Below are positions 1-10,874 of a stretch of DNA of 64,000 nucleotides, piece by piece. Where the stretch lies: the NCBI GenBank assembly GCA_039621445.1, contig CP154956.1:124001-188000 (forward strand), given 5' to 3'. This stretch comes from Euglena gracilis (taxonomy: Eukaryota; Euglenida; Euglenophyceae; Euglenales). The first letter of the stretch is position 1. Each line of letters opens with the position of its first letter. The notes beneath the pieces were generated by a model. The model searched no databases. It saw nothing but the letters and a program-made list of their open reading frames with translations, and was not told the DNA's origin. The translations under genes and the position numbers were made by a program.

Positions 1-273
1 AATGGATTTAGGTGGGGGTGTCCCCCTCACTCCCCCATTCACTACAGGGTGTTGCCAAGGGGGGCGGGCCTACCCCAGGGTCCCCTCCCTTTTGGGGCAG
101 GGTACCCCTGGGAGGGCACCCTCGACCAACGAAGGAGAAATTGGTTCTGGCGTTGCACACCGAAAATATATTCGGCAATTTTGAACTAGTTTTGCCAAAA
201 CTGCTCAAATGGCAATTTGAGTTGATTTTGGGGGCGAGATTTTTGTGGGGGGGGGGGTCGGACCCACCACCCG

Positions 274-274
<1 letters not shown>

Positions 275-361
<87 letters not shown>
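275..361. repeat. (CA)n microsatellite
   Basis: About 43 uninterrupted CA dinucleotides, preceded by a G-run and 'cccaccacccgc'. Confidence 0.97.
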
Positions 362-362
<1 letters not shown>

Positions 363-748
363 AGGTTTTGATATAAAGTGATGTGTGTGTTTGTTTCTGA
401 TCTTCTTGCGTGATGTTTGCTGTACACCTGCAGGGAAGTTTTCTTTCCCGACCGAAAAGCTCTTGGTGTTTTGTGCTTGATATGGACGTTTGGGAGGCAG
501 CAATATTTTGCCTATTAACAATGAGCCCTCTGGTTGATTGTCGTTCAATGCAGATCAATGCAGAGCCAAATTTCCACGGCTTCAGCGTCTACAGAAAATG
601 ACGGATGGCCACCGAAAAGACATTTATATATGGTGCCCCCCCCCCTTGTTGACAACCAGGGGGTTGTCCAACCCCAAAGTATGTCTCAGTCTCATATCTT
701 ATTTTGTATATTGTATTTCATGTTGTGTTTGTGTGCGCGCGCATGCAT

Positions 749-749
749 G

Positions 750-794
<45 letters not shown>

Positions 795-801
795 CGTGCG
801 C

Positions 802-832
<31 letters not shown>

Positions 833-868
833 TGTGTGCGTGCATGCGCGTGCACGAGCGCGCGGGTG
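749..868. repeat. (TG)n then (TGCG)n compound microsatellite
   Basis: A pure TG run (about 749-790) passes into TGCG units up to about 868. It lies 45 bases upstream of an exon acceptor, so it is intronic. Confidence 0.95.
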
Positions 869-912
869 TGTGCTTGATTTGGTGGGTGTGAATGTGCTTG
901 ATTTCTTACCAG

Positions 913-3064
913 CTCGCCGAGTCCCTTTCGCACTTGCTGATGATCGGCCTGGTCTTTGGCGTTGGCAACGTAGCATATCTCAGCGTTGACTACGCCATCG
1001 GAGTGCAGGTCCCCCTCCCTTCTCTTCCGTCAAGAGCCCTGATGGCATTAGTTAAGGAGGAGTGTGATTCTTTTGGTCAATCACTTTTTTGGCATTCACC
1101 GTGTTGCATAAAAAATAGTGTTGCATAAAAAGGGGACGATATTTCATTGGCCTTTTGATTTACATAAAATTTGCATTTGTTTGCATTTATTTGTATTTTA
1201 CCTTTGGGTCGGGTTTTTTGAGGGTCCTTGCTGTGTCCCCCCCCATGTGAGCAAAAAGGTGACTACAGCAAGTATCTCAAGGTGTATTGCAGATAATTGC
1301 AGATATGGAGTCTGGTATGGCTGATGGGGTTTGTGGTAAAGGGGAAGGGGAAGGAGTCTCATACATCAGTGTACACCAGATGAACGAATGCAAGGCACAG
1401 TCTCTTTGATCGTGGTGTTTGGTAAGTCCAGACAAATCAAAGGTTGTATCACTCAATCTGTCTTTCCCCTTCTGTATTTGATATTTTAGGATGGTTGGTC
1501 CAGGCAACACAAGAGTTTTGCCAATTTCAACGAATAACAACAGATAACTGCGGATTGCCACAGATGAGAATTTGGCCTGCAAACCATGACCTAACCTTAA
1601 CCTGAAACATAAAAATAAATAATAAATAATATAGGGTCTCTGAGGGCCCCCGGGACCATGTGGGATATTTGCCCACATTGTATGATATTTGCCCACTTCC
1701 TGGGGTGGCAGTCGGTTCATACCGCAAAACTTGGATTGCATAGGCCCTGGTGGGGAGGGGGGCACCCTTCTTTTTTTTTACACAGGCAAAGTGTTACTCT
1801 CTTTCCTGTAAAGGGACAAGAGCTCAGCAACCCCAACCCTAACCTGAACCCTGACCCTGACCCCAACCCTAACCCTCACACACACACACCCTGACCAAAA
1901 CCATCTCCCAACCTCAACCACAGGGGTTGGTTCAGAATGCGGGGGGGGGGGGATGCCCTCATAACCTCCCCTGACCTAAAGTTGGAAAGTTGGGCTTTTC
2001 ATTGATAGGCACAGATCTCTGCATAAGGTCCATACGTTAAAAAAAAATGCCTTTGGGAAAAATTTCCGATCCACGCTCTTCTGTGTTTCTTTTTGTATTT
2101 CTTTCTTCAATTTACAAAATGATAAGAGAAATGGTGCGAAATTGGGCGTCCCAATTGTCCCCTAGACTTTCTCCTTTAATAAGAACAAGCCGGGAATGGT
2201 CACATCCTCGCGGTAAATGTTTTTTGTGATGTTGCAGAATGCTCCAAACCACACCTTCCAAAGTCCCACTGGGTTCTGCCAGCTCTGGCTTGTTCCATTC
2301 TCCCACCTGTTCGTCCTCCTCCCACCGAAATCACAGGTGCTTCCGCGCTCCGATGATGTGGACACGCCGCCCCACACCCCCAAGACGGAACCGCGGCTGG
2401 TGCGGATGATCTCCGCCGTGACGCCCCACTCCCATGACAGCCTTCCCAGCCAGGCGTCATTCGTCCTCACCAAGCGAATGGGCACCACCGATGCCGCTAA
2501 GGATTTGGTGTGTGGGAGTGCAATATTGCAAGATGATGTGATGATTGTTAGTGCGAGTTTGGTGTGTTTGTGTGTATGCATGCGTGCGACAGAGAGAGAT
2601 TGTTTGTGGTTCCAGAAACACAGAGGATCATATCCCATCGGAATAACAATTGTGCAGGTCTCTTTCTTGTTATGACTACACATGTGTGCATGCATGCCAG
2701 GATGGGTGGAATGGTTGGGTGGGTGAGTGGGTGGGTGTGTGCGCATCCACGTCATGAGTTGTGACTCGAGCACTCTACCTGGTTCTGCAGGGGCTCTTTG
2801 CAATGGCCGCCACACTGGGCCAGTTGGTGGGCCAGGTGTGTCTCCAGCTCCCTTTTTCATTTTCCTTGTTTTCCTTCTTTTTTTTTTGACGGCCATCTGT
2901 TGTATCACAGAGCAGTAGCTTTGACCTGAGTGTATTCCACTCCTCAGCTGGTGTATGGAGCGGTGCTCCAGATGTATGCAGAGAAGGGACATGACAGCCT
3001 AGAAACTCACTACTCGCACTGGGGCTACATTGCAGTGTACAGCATCGGTGTGTGTGTGTGTGTG

Positions 3065-3107
<43 letters not shown>

Positions 3108-3727
3108 CGTGTGCGTGTGTGTGTGTGTGTGTGTGCGTGTGTGTGTGTGCGTGTGTGTGTGTGTGTGTGTGTGCGTGTGTGTGTGTGCGTGTGTGTGTGT
3201 GCGCGCGCGCGTGTGTGTGTGTGTGTGCGCGCGTGCATGCGTGCGTGTCTATCTGTCTGTATGTGTGTGTGCCTGTCTGTTTGTGTGCGTGTGTAAGTAT
3301 GTGCAGATGTGTGTATTGTTTTTAATTTTTCAGATTTCCCAAGGGTTTTATGTTAACCAAATCCTCATGGGAGGGAGTTCAAACAGGGTAAGCACTCTTT
3401 GAAGGTTCTTTTATGACAGAGGTTGAGAGGGTGCAAAATTCAGAACATTTTGCACACAGCTCAATCTTTGTAAACTCCCGTCTTTGAAGCACAAGGACAC
3501 TGCACATCACCCATTTGGCGGGGTTGCCACCATCGGATATTTAACAATCAAGCCGTACAAAGAAGACATTGCAGGGAATGTATTCGGGAATTAGGTTGGT
3601 GTTTGCAACGCTGCATCGCTACCTGTTGGTTGCGGACTCGTCCTGCGCCTCGCAGCGGGCGTCATGTTCCTCCTCTCCGGCCTTTTTCTCCGGCCTGTGT
3701 ATGCATTTCATCCAAGAGATCCGGTAG
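913..3727 (+). CDS. MFS-type transporter, 3' exons (5' end outside the window)
   Basis: A membrane transporter of the major facilitator superfamily; substrate unknown. Exons by homology and phase: 913-1008, 2337-2507, 2791-2835, 2948-3047, about 3344-3387 and 3575-3727 (stop TAG 3725-3727). The first exon gives a hydrophobic helix with '[13 protein letters not shown]'. The second starts with VLP and ends DAAKDL, and the third reads [15 protein letters not shown]. The order 'GAYLSVD..VLP..AAKDLG' is the signature of helices 8-9 of GPH/YcaD-like MFS proteins. A polar linker of about 45 residues (2343-2490) separates VLP from AAKDL, which is longer than usual. Later exons give two more hydrophobic stretches. 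The first four introns are GT-AG. The acceptor at 3343 (or 3333) and the last exon are less certain. The N-terminal half lies left of the window. Confidence 0.66.
1831..1878. repeat. Degenerate CCCTAA-like repeat
   Basis: Variants of CCCTAA, CCCTGA and CCCCAA in a row, inside an intron of the MFS gene. It resembles degenerate telomere repeats but is short and mixed. Confidence 0.5.
3048..3298. repeat. Long (TG)n/(TGCG)n microsatellite beginning at a splice donor
   Basis: The exon ends at 3047 and the intron opens directly as gtgtgtgtg..., so the splice donor is itself part of the microsatellite. The tract runs about 250 bases with TGCG interruptions. Confidence 0.95.
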
Positions 3728-4383
3728 CGACCCCGCGGCGCGCCAGCGACAGGGCCGGTGTTCCCCAACCCTCCCTCTCCCAGTCATTGTACCTCATTGC
3801 CTGAAAATTTACCCTCGGGTGTGTTTCTGTCCATTGGCAAGCCCTGAACCCTGATTTGCTGAAAAGATTCTCGTGTTTAGGCTGTCATACATGTTTTCAT
3901 CCTGGGAGAAAAGTGTACCAGCAACACCATGTTGCATTTCCCCAGCCTGTTATGTTCTGAGATTTTTTACCTGCTGATCCACATTTGCCTGCAGGTGGCC
4001 TGCGGTAACCTCCACTGGTCCACTGGCCCACCCCTCCCATATGCTGCAATCCCGTGTGTGGCGGTCGCCTGCTAGGCGCGGCTCTTGCCACCCCTCACCC
4101 CGCTGCCCCACTGCTCCTTAAGCACGCCGGCAGTCCGACGCTCTGCGATGCTGTCCGGCAGATTTCTTGCCCTGTGCTTTGACCACAGTGACTGCACACC
4201 CTTCTTGACCCCAACCATGTGCCTCTGCTGAGTAGCCTTCGCGATCACAATCCCTAAAGGAAATGCGATGGGCTTGACCCCTTACGGTATTCGCCCTAAA
4301 ATGCACCACTGTTTGTCGCTGCGTTGCTCCAAAGTTTGCATCAGAATGCTGCATGTGTGCTCTCTCTCTCTCTCATGTGTGCG

Positions 4384-4384
4384 G

Positions 4385-4458
<74 letters not shown>
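4384..4458. repeat. (ATT)n microsatellite
   Basis: About 25 uninterrupted ATT trinucleotides. Confidence 0.97.
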
Positions 4459-4459
<1 letters not shown>

Positions 4460-4987
4460 CGCTTATTATTTCTATTTGGGGGGTTCACCCCAGTAGGTAT
4501 AGGTACGCTGTTCCGCCAGGGTTCGGGACCTAGTTTATTGAGAGTGGCCAAACCCCAAACGGGGGGGGGGGTAGGTGTCGGAGTTTCGGCCCGACCGTCC
4601 CGGTAGGAGCCGCCACGGGCCAAAAATAGGGGACTCCTAAGTATTACTACTATTACTACTAAAAGTACAAATAATAATAAAGAATTTTTTTTTTTTTTTT
4701 ATAGTCGGTCGACGGTCCCTCCGTTGGATGGCATGGGTTCCGGGTCTCGACTGCACACGTAGGTGGGTGCAACTGGGGGTCGGACCCCAAATTTGTGGAC
4801 GTGCGTTTTCGGGGCCTGGCAGCCAGTGTGTACAGGGTCAAACAATCGATTTTTCCAAATTTACCCGAAACGGATGGAGAGCTGCACGGACCCACCCGGG
4901 GACCCAAACCAACCATGGGGGACCCCCCCAAGTGGCCTGTATACACCCCACATGCCCCCAGCCCCTCTGGACCGTTTTGGGGCCTCT

Positions 4988-5195
4988 ACGGCCGGGCCGG
5001 GCCAGGCCGGGCCGGGCCGGCCGGGCCGCCGGGCTGCCAGGTGGGCCGGGCCGGGCCGCCTGGCCGCCTGGCCGCCGTCCGGTTCGGGCCGGGCCGGGCC
5101 GCCGGCCCGGCCGTGCCGGACTGGGCCGCCAGGCCGCCGGCCGGGGCAGGCCGGGTCTCTGGCCAGGCCAGGCCAGACCGGGCCACCGGCTGGGT
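4988..5195. repeat. GGCCGGGCC-type GC array
   Basis: A degenerate array of GGCCGGGCCGG-like units, almost pure G+C. A very similar array lies in the last intron of the XAP5 gene at 11506-11672. Confidence 0.9.
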
Positions 5196-5310
5196 CAGCC
5201 AAGAAGGACGCTGGGGGACTGCATCTGCTGGCCGGCCCTCGAATAGAAATAATAAACGTACCCCTTCATTTCTGTTTTAACAGACATACCGACTGCCGTA
5301 TGGCACACTT

Positions 5311-5346
5311 GTTATTATTATTATTATTATTATTCTTATTCTTTTT

Positions 5347-5377
<31 letters not shown>

Positions 5378-5403
5378 TTATTGTTATTATTGTTATTATT
5401 TGT
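5311..5403. repeat. (TTA)n/(TTC)n compound microsatellite
   Basis: TTA units, then a TTC block (about 5342-5376), then TTA/TTG units. It lies 120 bases upstream of the XAP5 leader exon. Confidence 0.95.
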
Positions 5404-5520
5404 GGTGTTTTGTGTATCTGTATTGCAATTGCCCCTCTGAGGGGGGCGCAACGGGGAAGCCAACCCACGCACAGCGTTGCCCTCCACATCGGCCTGGCTT
5501 CGTTCGTTGTTTTCCTTCTG

Positions 5521-5524
5521 CAGC
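5521..5524 (+). promoter_or_regulatory. Splice acceptor of the XAP5 leader exon (possible trans-splice site)
   Basis: 'ttttccttctgcag' is a pyrimidine tract plus AG, 56 bases before the XAP5 start codon. Stop codons occur in all frames between it and the ATG, so the exon begins as 5'UTR. In a dinoflagellate this would be the place where the spliced leader is added. That use is inferred; a cis-spliced 5'UTR intron would look the same. Confidence 0.4.
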
Positions 5525-5578
5525 CCACCTGCTGTGGCACGCGAGATGGCATAGTGACGGCTGCATTGAGCCGCCGCG

Positions 5579-8500
5579 ATGGACAAGGACGCCCGGAAGA
5601 AGGATGGGTTCTGGAAGGCGGAGGCGACGGGGGTCACGGACCGCGTCCGTCGCCTCACGGCCAAGCGGGACAAGCAGCGCCAGGAGTTTGAGGATCTGAA
5701 GGTGTCCCTCGGTGCAGTGTTCCCTGCTTATTTGCCGTTCACGCACGCATATACAGTACACAATCCGGCTGCAGAGCATGTATGTGTGTGTGTGTTTGAA
5801 TGCACATTTCAACACACACACACACACACACACATGCACGGTTGTTTGCATGTTTGGTGGTGCCTTTGCAGTGCTTTGGGCTTGATATCGGTGCACCTTT
5901 CACGGTATCAATGGCTTGGCATTGGATGCAATCCCACAAAACGAACCCCGCAGCTGTCGATGGCCAAAGAGAACGACGTGAAGGTGGTCAACATCAAGGA
6001 GCGGTTCGCGGTGACCGACGCGTCGGTGGAGCAGATCTTCACGGACGCCACCACGGGCCTCGTCAGCAAGGCGCAGGGCCGACCAGGAATCCCGAAATCC
6101 TTTGGGTGGCGGATGAGGGCTGTCCGACCCCCCCCCCGGCCCTCCTGTCCAGCCCTGGCCAGGAGGAGTATGCGGAGCGCCGGGAGCTACTGCAGAAGAT
6201 TGTGGAGGAGCAGGAGGCGAAGCGCAAGCGGGAGGAGGAGGAAGAGGTGCGCCGTTGATTGTTTGGGGAAACTCGATGAAGTAACTGGCCTGTATGAAAA
6301 GGCATAACCCCCCCCCCTAATTGTAGAGCGGGTGCTCTTGTAGTGGACGCTCGCTTCGTCAGAGGGGGGTGCTCTTCCATTTGGACCCTGCTCTTGTAGT
6401 GGACATCACACACATTTTCCTGCAGCGTTCCAGCGCCCAGTCAGTTTCCGGTCCCCTCAACCTCCCTTCCTCCACCTAAACCGGCAGCCAAGCGCATACG
6501 GCAGCCAAGGTTGGAGGAAATGTTTAGCTGCTGAGCTCTGGGAAGCTTGCCTTTTTGAGGCAAGTTACAAACCTTGCCACAATCACATGGAATGACTTGC
6601 CTTGCTTCTGCTTCCATTGGTTTTCCAGGGGGGGTGCTCTTGTAGTGGACGCTCGCTTCGCCAGAGGGGGGTGCTCTACTATTTGGACCCTGCTCTTGTA
6701 GAGGGCATGCCCTACTATTGGGGGGGGATTATTGTCGGAACATGTTTTGGGTTGATCGATTGCTATAAAGCAAACAAGTGATCTTTATTTTGCATTATAA
6801 CAAATGATCAAAAGATGTGCCCAAAATAGCTCCTCATGAAACGAAAGCACAAAAGGCTTAAAAAATATTTTCCAAAAAGTGACTGAATCATCCGAACCTT
6901 GCCAGAAAGGCGGTTTGGCTCACAAGTGCTCGTCGCTATATGATGTGGTTGGATGTCCAACCAATCTCCTCAATCATTTTTTTGAGCTCATGCCCAAGCA
7001 TTGGAATCACCTCGATTCTTCCTTCAACTCCCGCACTCTTCGATTTCTAACGAAGTCACGGAACTCGCCAAATCATACAGGACCAAAGACGCTTGAAGCC
7101 ACCGGGATCGTTGGGTTACCCAAAGGACAATTCATCCTCTTGGCCGGCCTCACAGTGGGGGGCCACTGCCGCACACAACCGTGTCATTGGAGGTCACCCC
7201 ACTCTCTGCCGGCCGAAACCCCAATTGACCGACACTGCCCCAGCAAGAGGAGCGGCGGGCCAAGAGGAAGAAGCCGGTGCTGGCCGCGCTGTCTTTCGCG
7301 GAGGACGAAGAGGAAGAGGCGGGCGACGCTCCGGAGCCAGTGATCGACGCCCCCAAGGGCCGCCGCCGACCATCCCAGTCTGGGCCCCTAGAATGACTGG
7401 CTTCCCAGACCAAAATACCTCCACAGTAAGGGGAAAGAGATGGAGCGCCGTCCATTTCCACCAAATGACCCCTTCATAATAATGCCCCCCCCCCAATCAA
7501 TACAGCCCCCAAAAATTAATTTGCCTTGACTGGATTATTTTGAGCGTCAAAATATTACACAACCGATTTATTGGAATTTCATTGCCAGAATTTGCCCCAA
7601 TCCCACAAAAAGGAATTGTTTGAATGCATTTCATTGTTTCTATGTTTATTCTTTATCAGGTATTATTTCAAAATGTTTTTTTTATTGTCATTACTCCAGG
7701 AATCCATCCCAGGCATCCCAGGTATTGTATTTTCCAATGTGCCACCGACACAAAAAGTAATGATTGCAGTGATAGTTACCTCCCAGGGCTTTTTACCCCT
7801 GGAAGTGCCCCAACAACACAGCGTGGTCCATAAACCTGGCGGTTGAGGCATACAAGTTCTCAGCTAGAGGCGATCGCAGGGCGGTTCATAAGGGACGGGG
7901 ATTTTTTACCCCCTTGAGGGGCACCCACACCGGTGTGTCCCGACCCCCCCCTTGGAGCAGGAGGGGGGGGGGCGCCACCAAGCAATATATGGCCGCAGTT
8001 TGGGCTTTGCCCTTCTCTTTACCCGCGATGGGTCGAGTTGCGCGTGAGGCGTTAAACACGCGATCGCACGGGGCGGTCCTTCGAAGAAAAAAAGCCAGCA
8101 CGTTCAATAAAAAATCCACACGAAAAATGGTCCAGAAATAGCCATATTTTGGCAAAAGTGGGTCCATTTGGGGGGGGGGGGATGATTTCTGGCATCTTTA
8201 CACCATTGTCCATCCACCCATAACGTCAAAAAAAATGCATTTTGACTTTTTATCTTTTGACCCAGTTTGATCCCCAGATCGACGGCTGGCCGTCCCTTAA
8301 GCCCCAGGGCGGTCCTCAAGGGGGTCCTCATACCCATGCCACCCCCCTCCTCGCCCACACCGGCGGTGGGGCCGCACCTTCGGCAAGGACCCGGAGGTGG
8401 ACACGTCGTTCCTGCCGGACCGCGAGCGAGAGGAGGAAGAGGCCCGCCCGCCCTTCTGCTCCACTGCTGTCACGTTGGAGGGAGGGGACAGTTCGGAGTG

Positions 8501-10321
8501 GAGGGCTCCGGGCCAGCTGACATCCAACCGGAAGGGATGGACCACCAACAGAAGGACACCGTCCAGGGCACCAGTCGGGGGGGGGGGGGGCTGCTGGCAC
8601 CGGCTCACACGTTGTGTCAACCCAGCGGAGGTTGCGCCTGCGGCTCCGCAAGCAGCTTCAAGCGGAGTGGCTGGTGGAGCAGGAGCGCCTCAAGAAGGTG
8701 TGCATGTGTGGCCAGTGGCTGTTGTGTTCCTTGATACGATTGTGTGTGATCTCTGTGTATTTTTGAGAACTCAAAAAATTGCTTACCATTTTGTGTGTAC
8801 GTTCACCAGAGATTCGCGCCATCTCCGAACTTATGGTTCGGAGATGGTGCGAATAGATGGGCTCTGCCATCACACCAAAACAAAAAAAGAATTGCAATGA
8901 TCTTTAGAATACGAGCAGTCAAAAGTCCAGGCCACACTGCAACGGAAAGCCATTGCGATACAGATCGAGATCCAGTCCCATTCCGCATTTGGAAAGTCGG
9001 CGCTTAATTTCTGGGGATTGCACGGAGAAAGTGTCTCCCTTTTTATCCCTCGCCCCACGCCTGAAGTTGCAGTCATGCACAATCCCCATTGATGGTTTCC
9101 CCCCCACTCCTTCGAACCCGGTTCCTGGGCATGGCTCGCAACCCCGCCTCCGCCTGCGCAGGAGCCCCTGCAGGTGACGTACTCCTATTGGGATGGGCGG
9201 GGCACCCGGAAGACGATCACTGTCCTGAAGGGCTGGGGCCAGGCTGCCCCCTGCCGGGCTTCCACCCATTTAAAGGGGAAGGGTGGGCCAGTGGCAGCCG
9301 GGTGGGAGATGAAAAGCCCCGGCCTCCCCTCCCCCCATCGACGACTTTAATTATCATATTGTAATTATTTTCAATTCTATTTGTATGTTGCTTATAAAGT
9401 TTTCTTATAAGATAAAACATAATGTAATTTGCAGCACCTGAAGAGATAGGTTCAAATTTTTCGCTTTCAGGGTACAAAAACAGCCAAAAATGCGCAATAT
9501 GCAAAATATGGGTCAAAGAAATTTTTTTTTGCACCGTTGACAGATTTTTTGGGTATTGCTGCTTTGATTTTTTGGTGCCGGTTTCGTCCCAGGTTCAGGC
9601 CTAGTTCCAGCCCTGGAACCCCCAACGGGGGGGGGGGGGTCAGCCAGCAGGTTTCTCCAACCAGCCCAAATTTTTCAGCTTTTGGGCCGGACCCCCCTAC
9701 GGGGGGGGGGGGGTCGTGAATCGACACCTTGATCAGAGGGTGCCACCACCTGCCCGCCCTCCCGCCAATCTCGGGAGGTCAATAACCCCCCTCCTCAAGC
9801 ACGTGGGAGGCGGCCTGGCGGGACCATCGAGCAGTTCCTGCGGGAAGTGCAGAAGAGCTTCAAGGAGCTGGCCCGCCTGTCGACCAGCAGCCTGATGTAC
9901 GTCAAGGAGGACCTCATCATCCCGGCCGGGGGCGCGCCGCCAGGGGTGGTCCGTATGCAGTGGGGTCGGTCTTGGCTCACCGAAACCCATGCCTGCAAGC
10001 TTGGGTTGAGGGTTGGGATTGGGGTGCGTCCCCGCGGCGCACCACTACACGTTCTACGACCTCATCATCATGCAGGCGAGGTGCGTCAAATGTCGACGCT
10101 GTGTGTCGCCTTTGGAAAACAGCACAAATGATCCTGATGGCTACAGCAAGCCCAGAGTCCAACCCAGTGCACCTTGCTCCAAAATTGTCCTCCGAGGTCA
10201 GGGCGGGTCATGCACGACCCTCGTGACAGGGGCAAGTCGGGGCCGCTGTTCTCTTTCGACGTGCACGACGACGTCCGGTTGGTGAATGACGCCACAGTGG
10301 AGAAGAACGAGTCCCACGCAG

Positions 10322-10352
<31 letters not shown>

Positions 10353-10362
10353 TGTTGTGTCT

Positions 10363-10396
<34 letters not shown>

Positions 10397-10761
10397 GGTG
10401 GCAGGCTTGTGCTTAGTCGAGTCACGGGGGGGGGTGCTAGGGGCAGGCACCCCATAGCACCCGATCCGCCCCCCCCCCCCCCGGGGGGTATGGTTTTGGG
10501 TTCTAGGGGCAGGCACCCCCCTCCGACCCCGGCGCCGAAGGCGCCGGGGGCCCGGAAAAGGCCATTTTCAATGAAAATTTTCTGGGTCCCCCCCCCGGAC
10601 CCTTATCCCCCGGGGGGGGGGGGTGTGCCTGCTAGGGGCAGGCACCCTATAGCACCCACCCCCTCCCCCCCCCGGTTGGTAAGCACAAGCATGGTGGGTG
10701 GGTGAGTGGGTGGGTGGGTGGGGGGTGTGGGTATGTGTGTGTGTGTGGGGGTGTGGGTGGT

Positions 10762-10814
<53 letters not shown>

Positions 10815-10822
10815 TGTGTTGG

Positions 10823-10874
<52 letters not shown>

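Larger units (their letters stand above)
1..912. other. Non-coding, probably intron of the MFS gene
   Basis: No supported exon is seen here. The first 260 bases are GC-rich with runs of C and G (for example G runs near 250), like the intronic elements elsewhere in the window. They are followed by a (CA)n tract and then by (TG)n/(CG) repeats. The stretch ends in a polypyrimidine-poor acceptor 'cttaccag' just before the exon at 913. Long open frames here simply read through the dinucleotide repeats. Confidence 0.5.
3728..5523. other. Intergenic region between the MFS and XAP5 genes
   Basis: No supported gene. It holds a GC-rich stretch with a G-run (about 4475-4620), an (ATT)n tract, a CCGGG-rich array and a (TTA/TTC)n tract. 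It ends in the acceptor at 5521-5523. It would contain the 3' end of the transporter transcript and any promoter of the next gene; neither is recognisable. Confidence 0.6.

Noticed and set aside
12-371. Open frames over 275-361 and other dinucleotide repeats (also 534-989, 2930-3402, 10698-11282)
   Set aside because: They only translate CA/TG repeats into His-Thr or Cys-Val runs; nothing else supports coding.
1831-1878. Possible interstitial telomere
   Set aside because: Fewer than ten mixed CCCTAA/CCCTGA/CCCCAA units; too short and degenerate to claim telomere origin.
4983-5200. GC array as a coding Pro/Gly/Arg-rich exon
   Set aside because: Several frames on both strands are open merely because GGCCGGGCC lacks stop codons; there is no splice context or homology.
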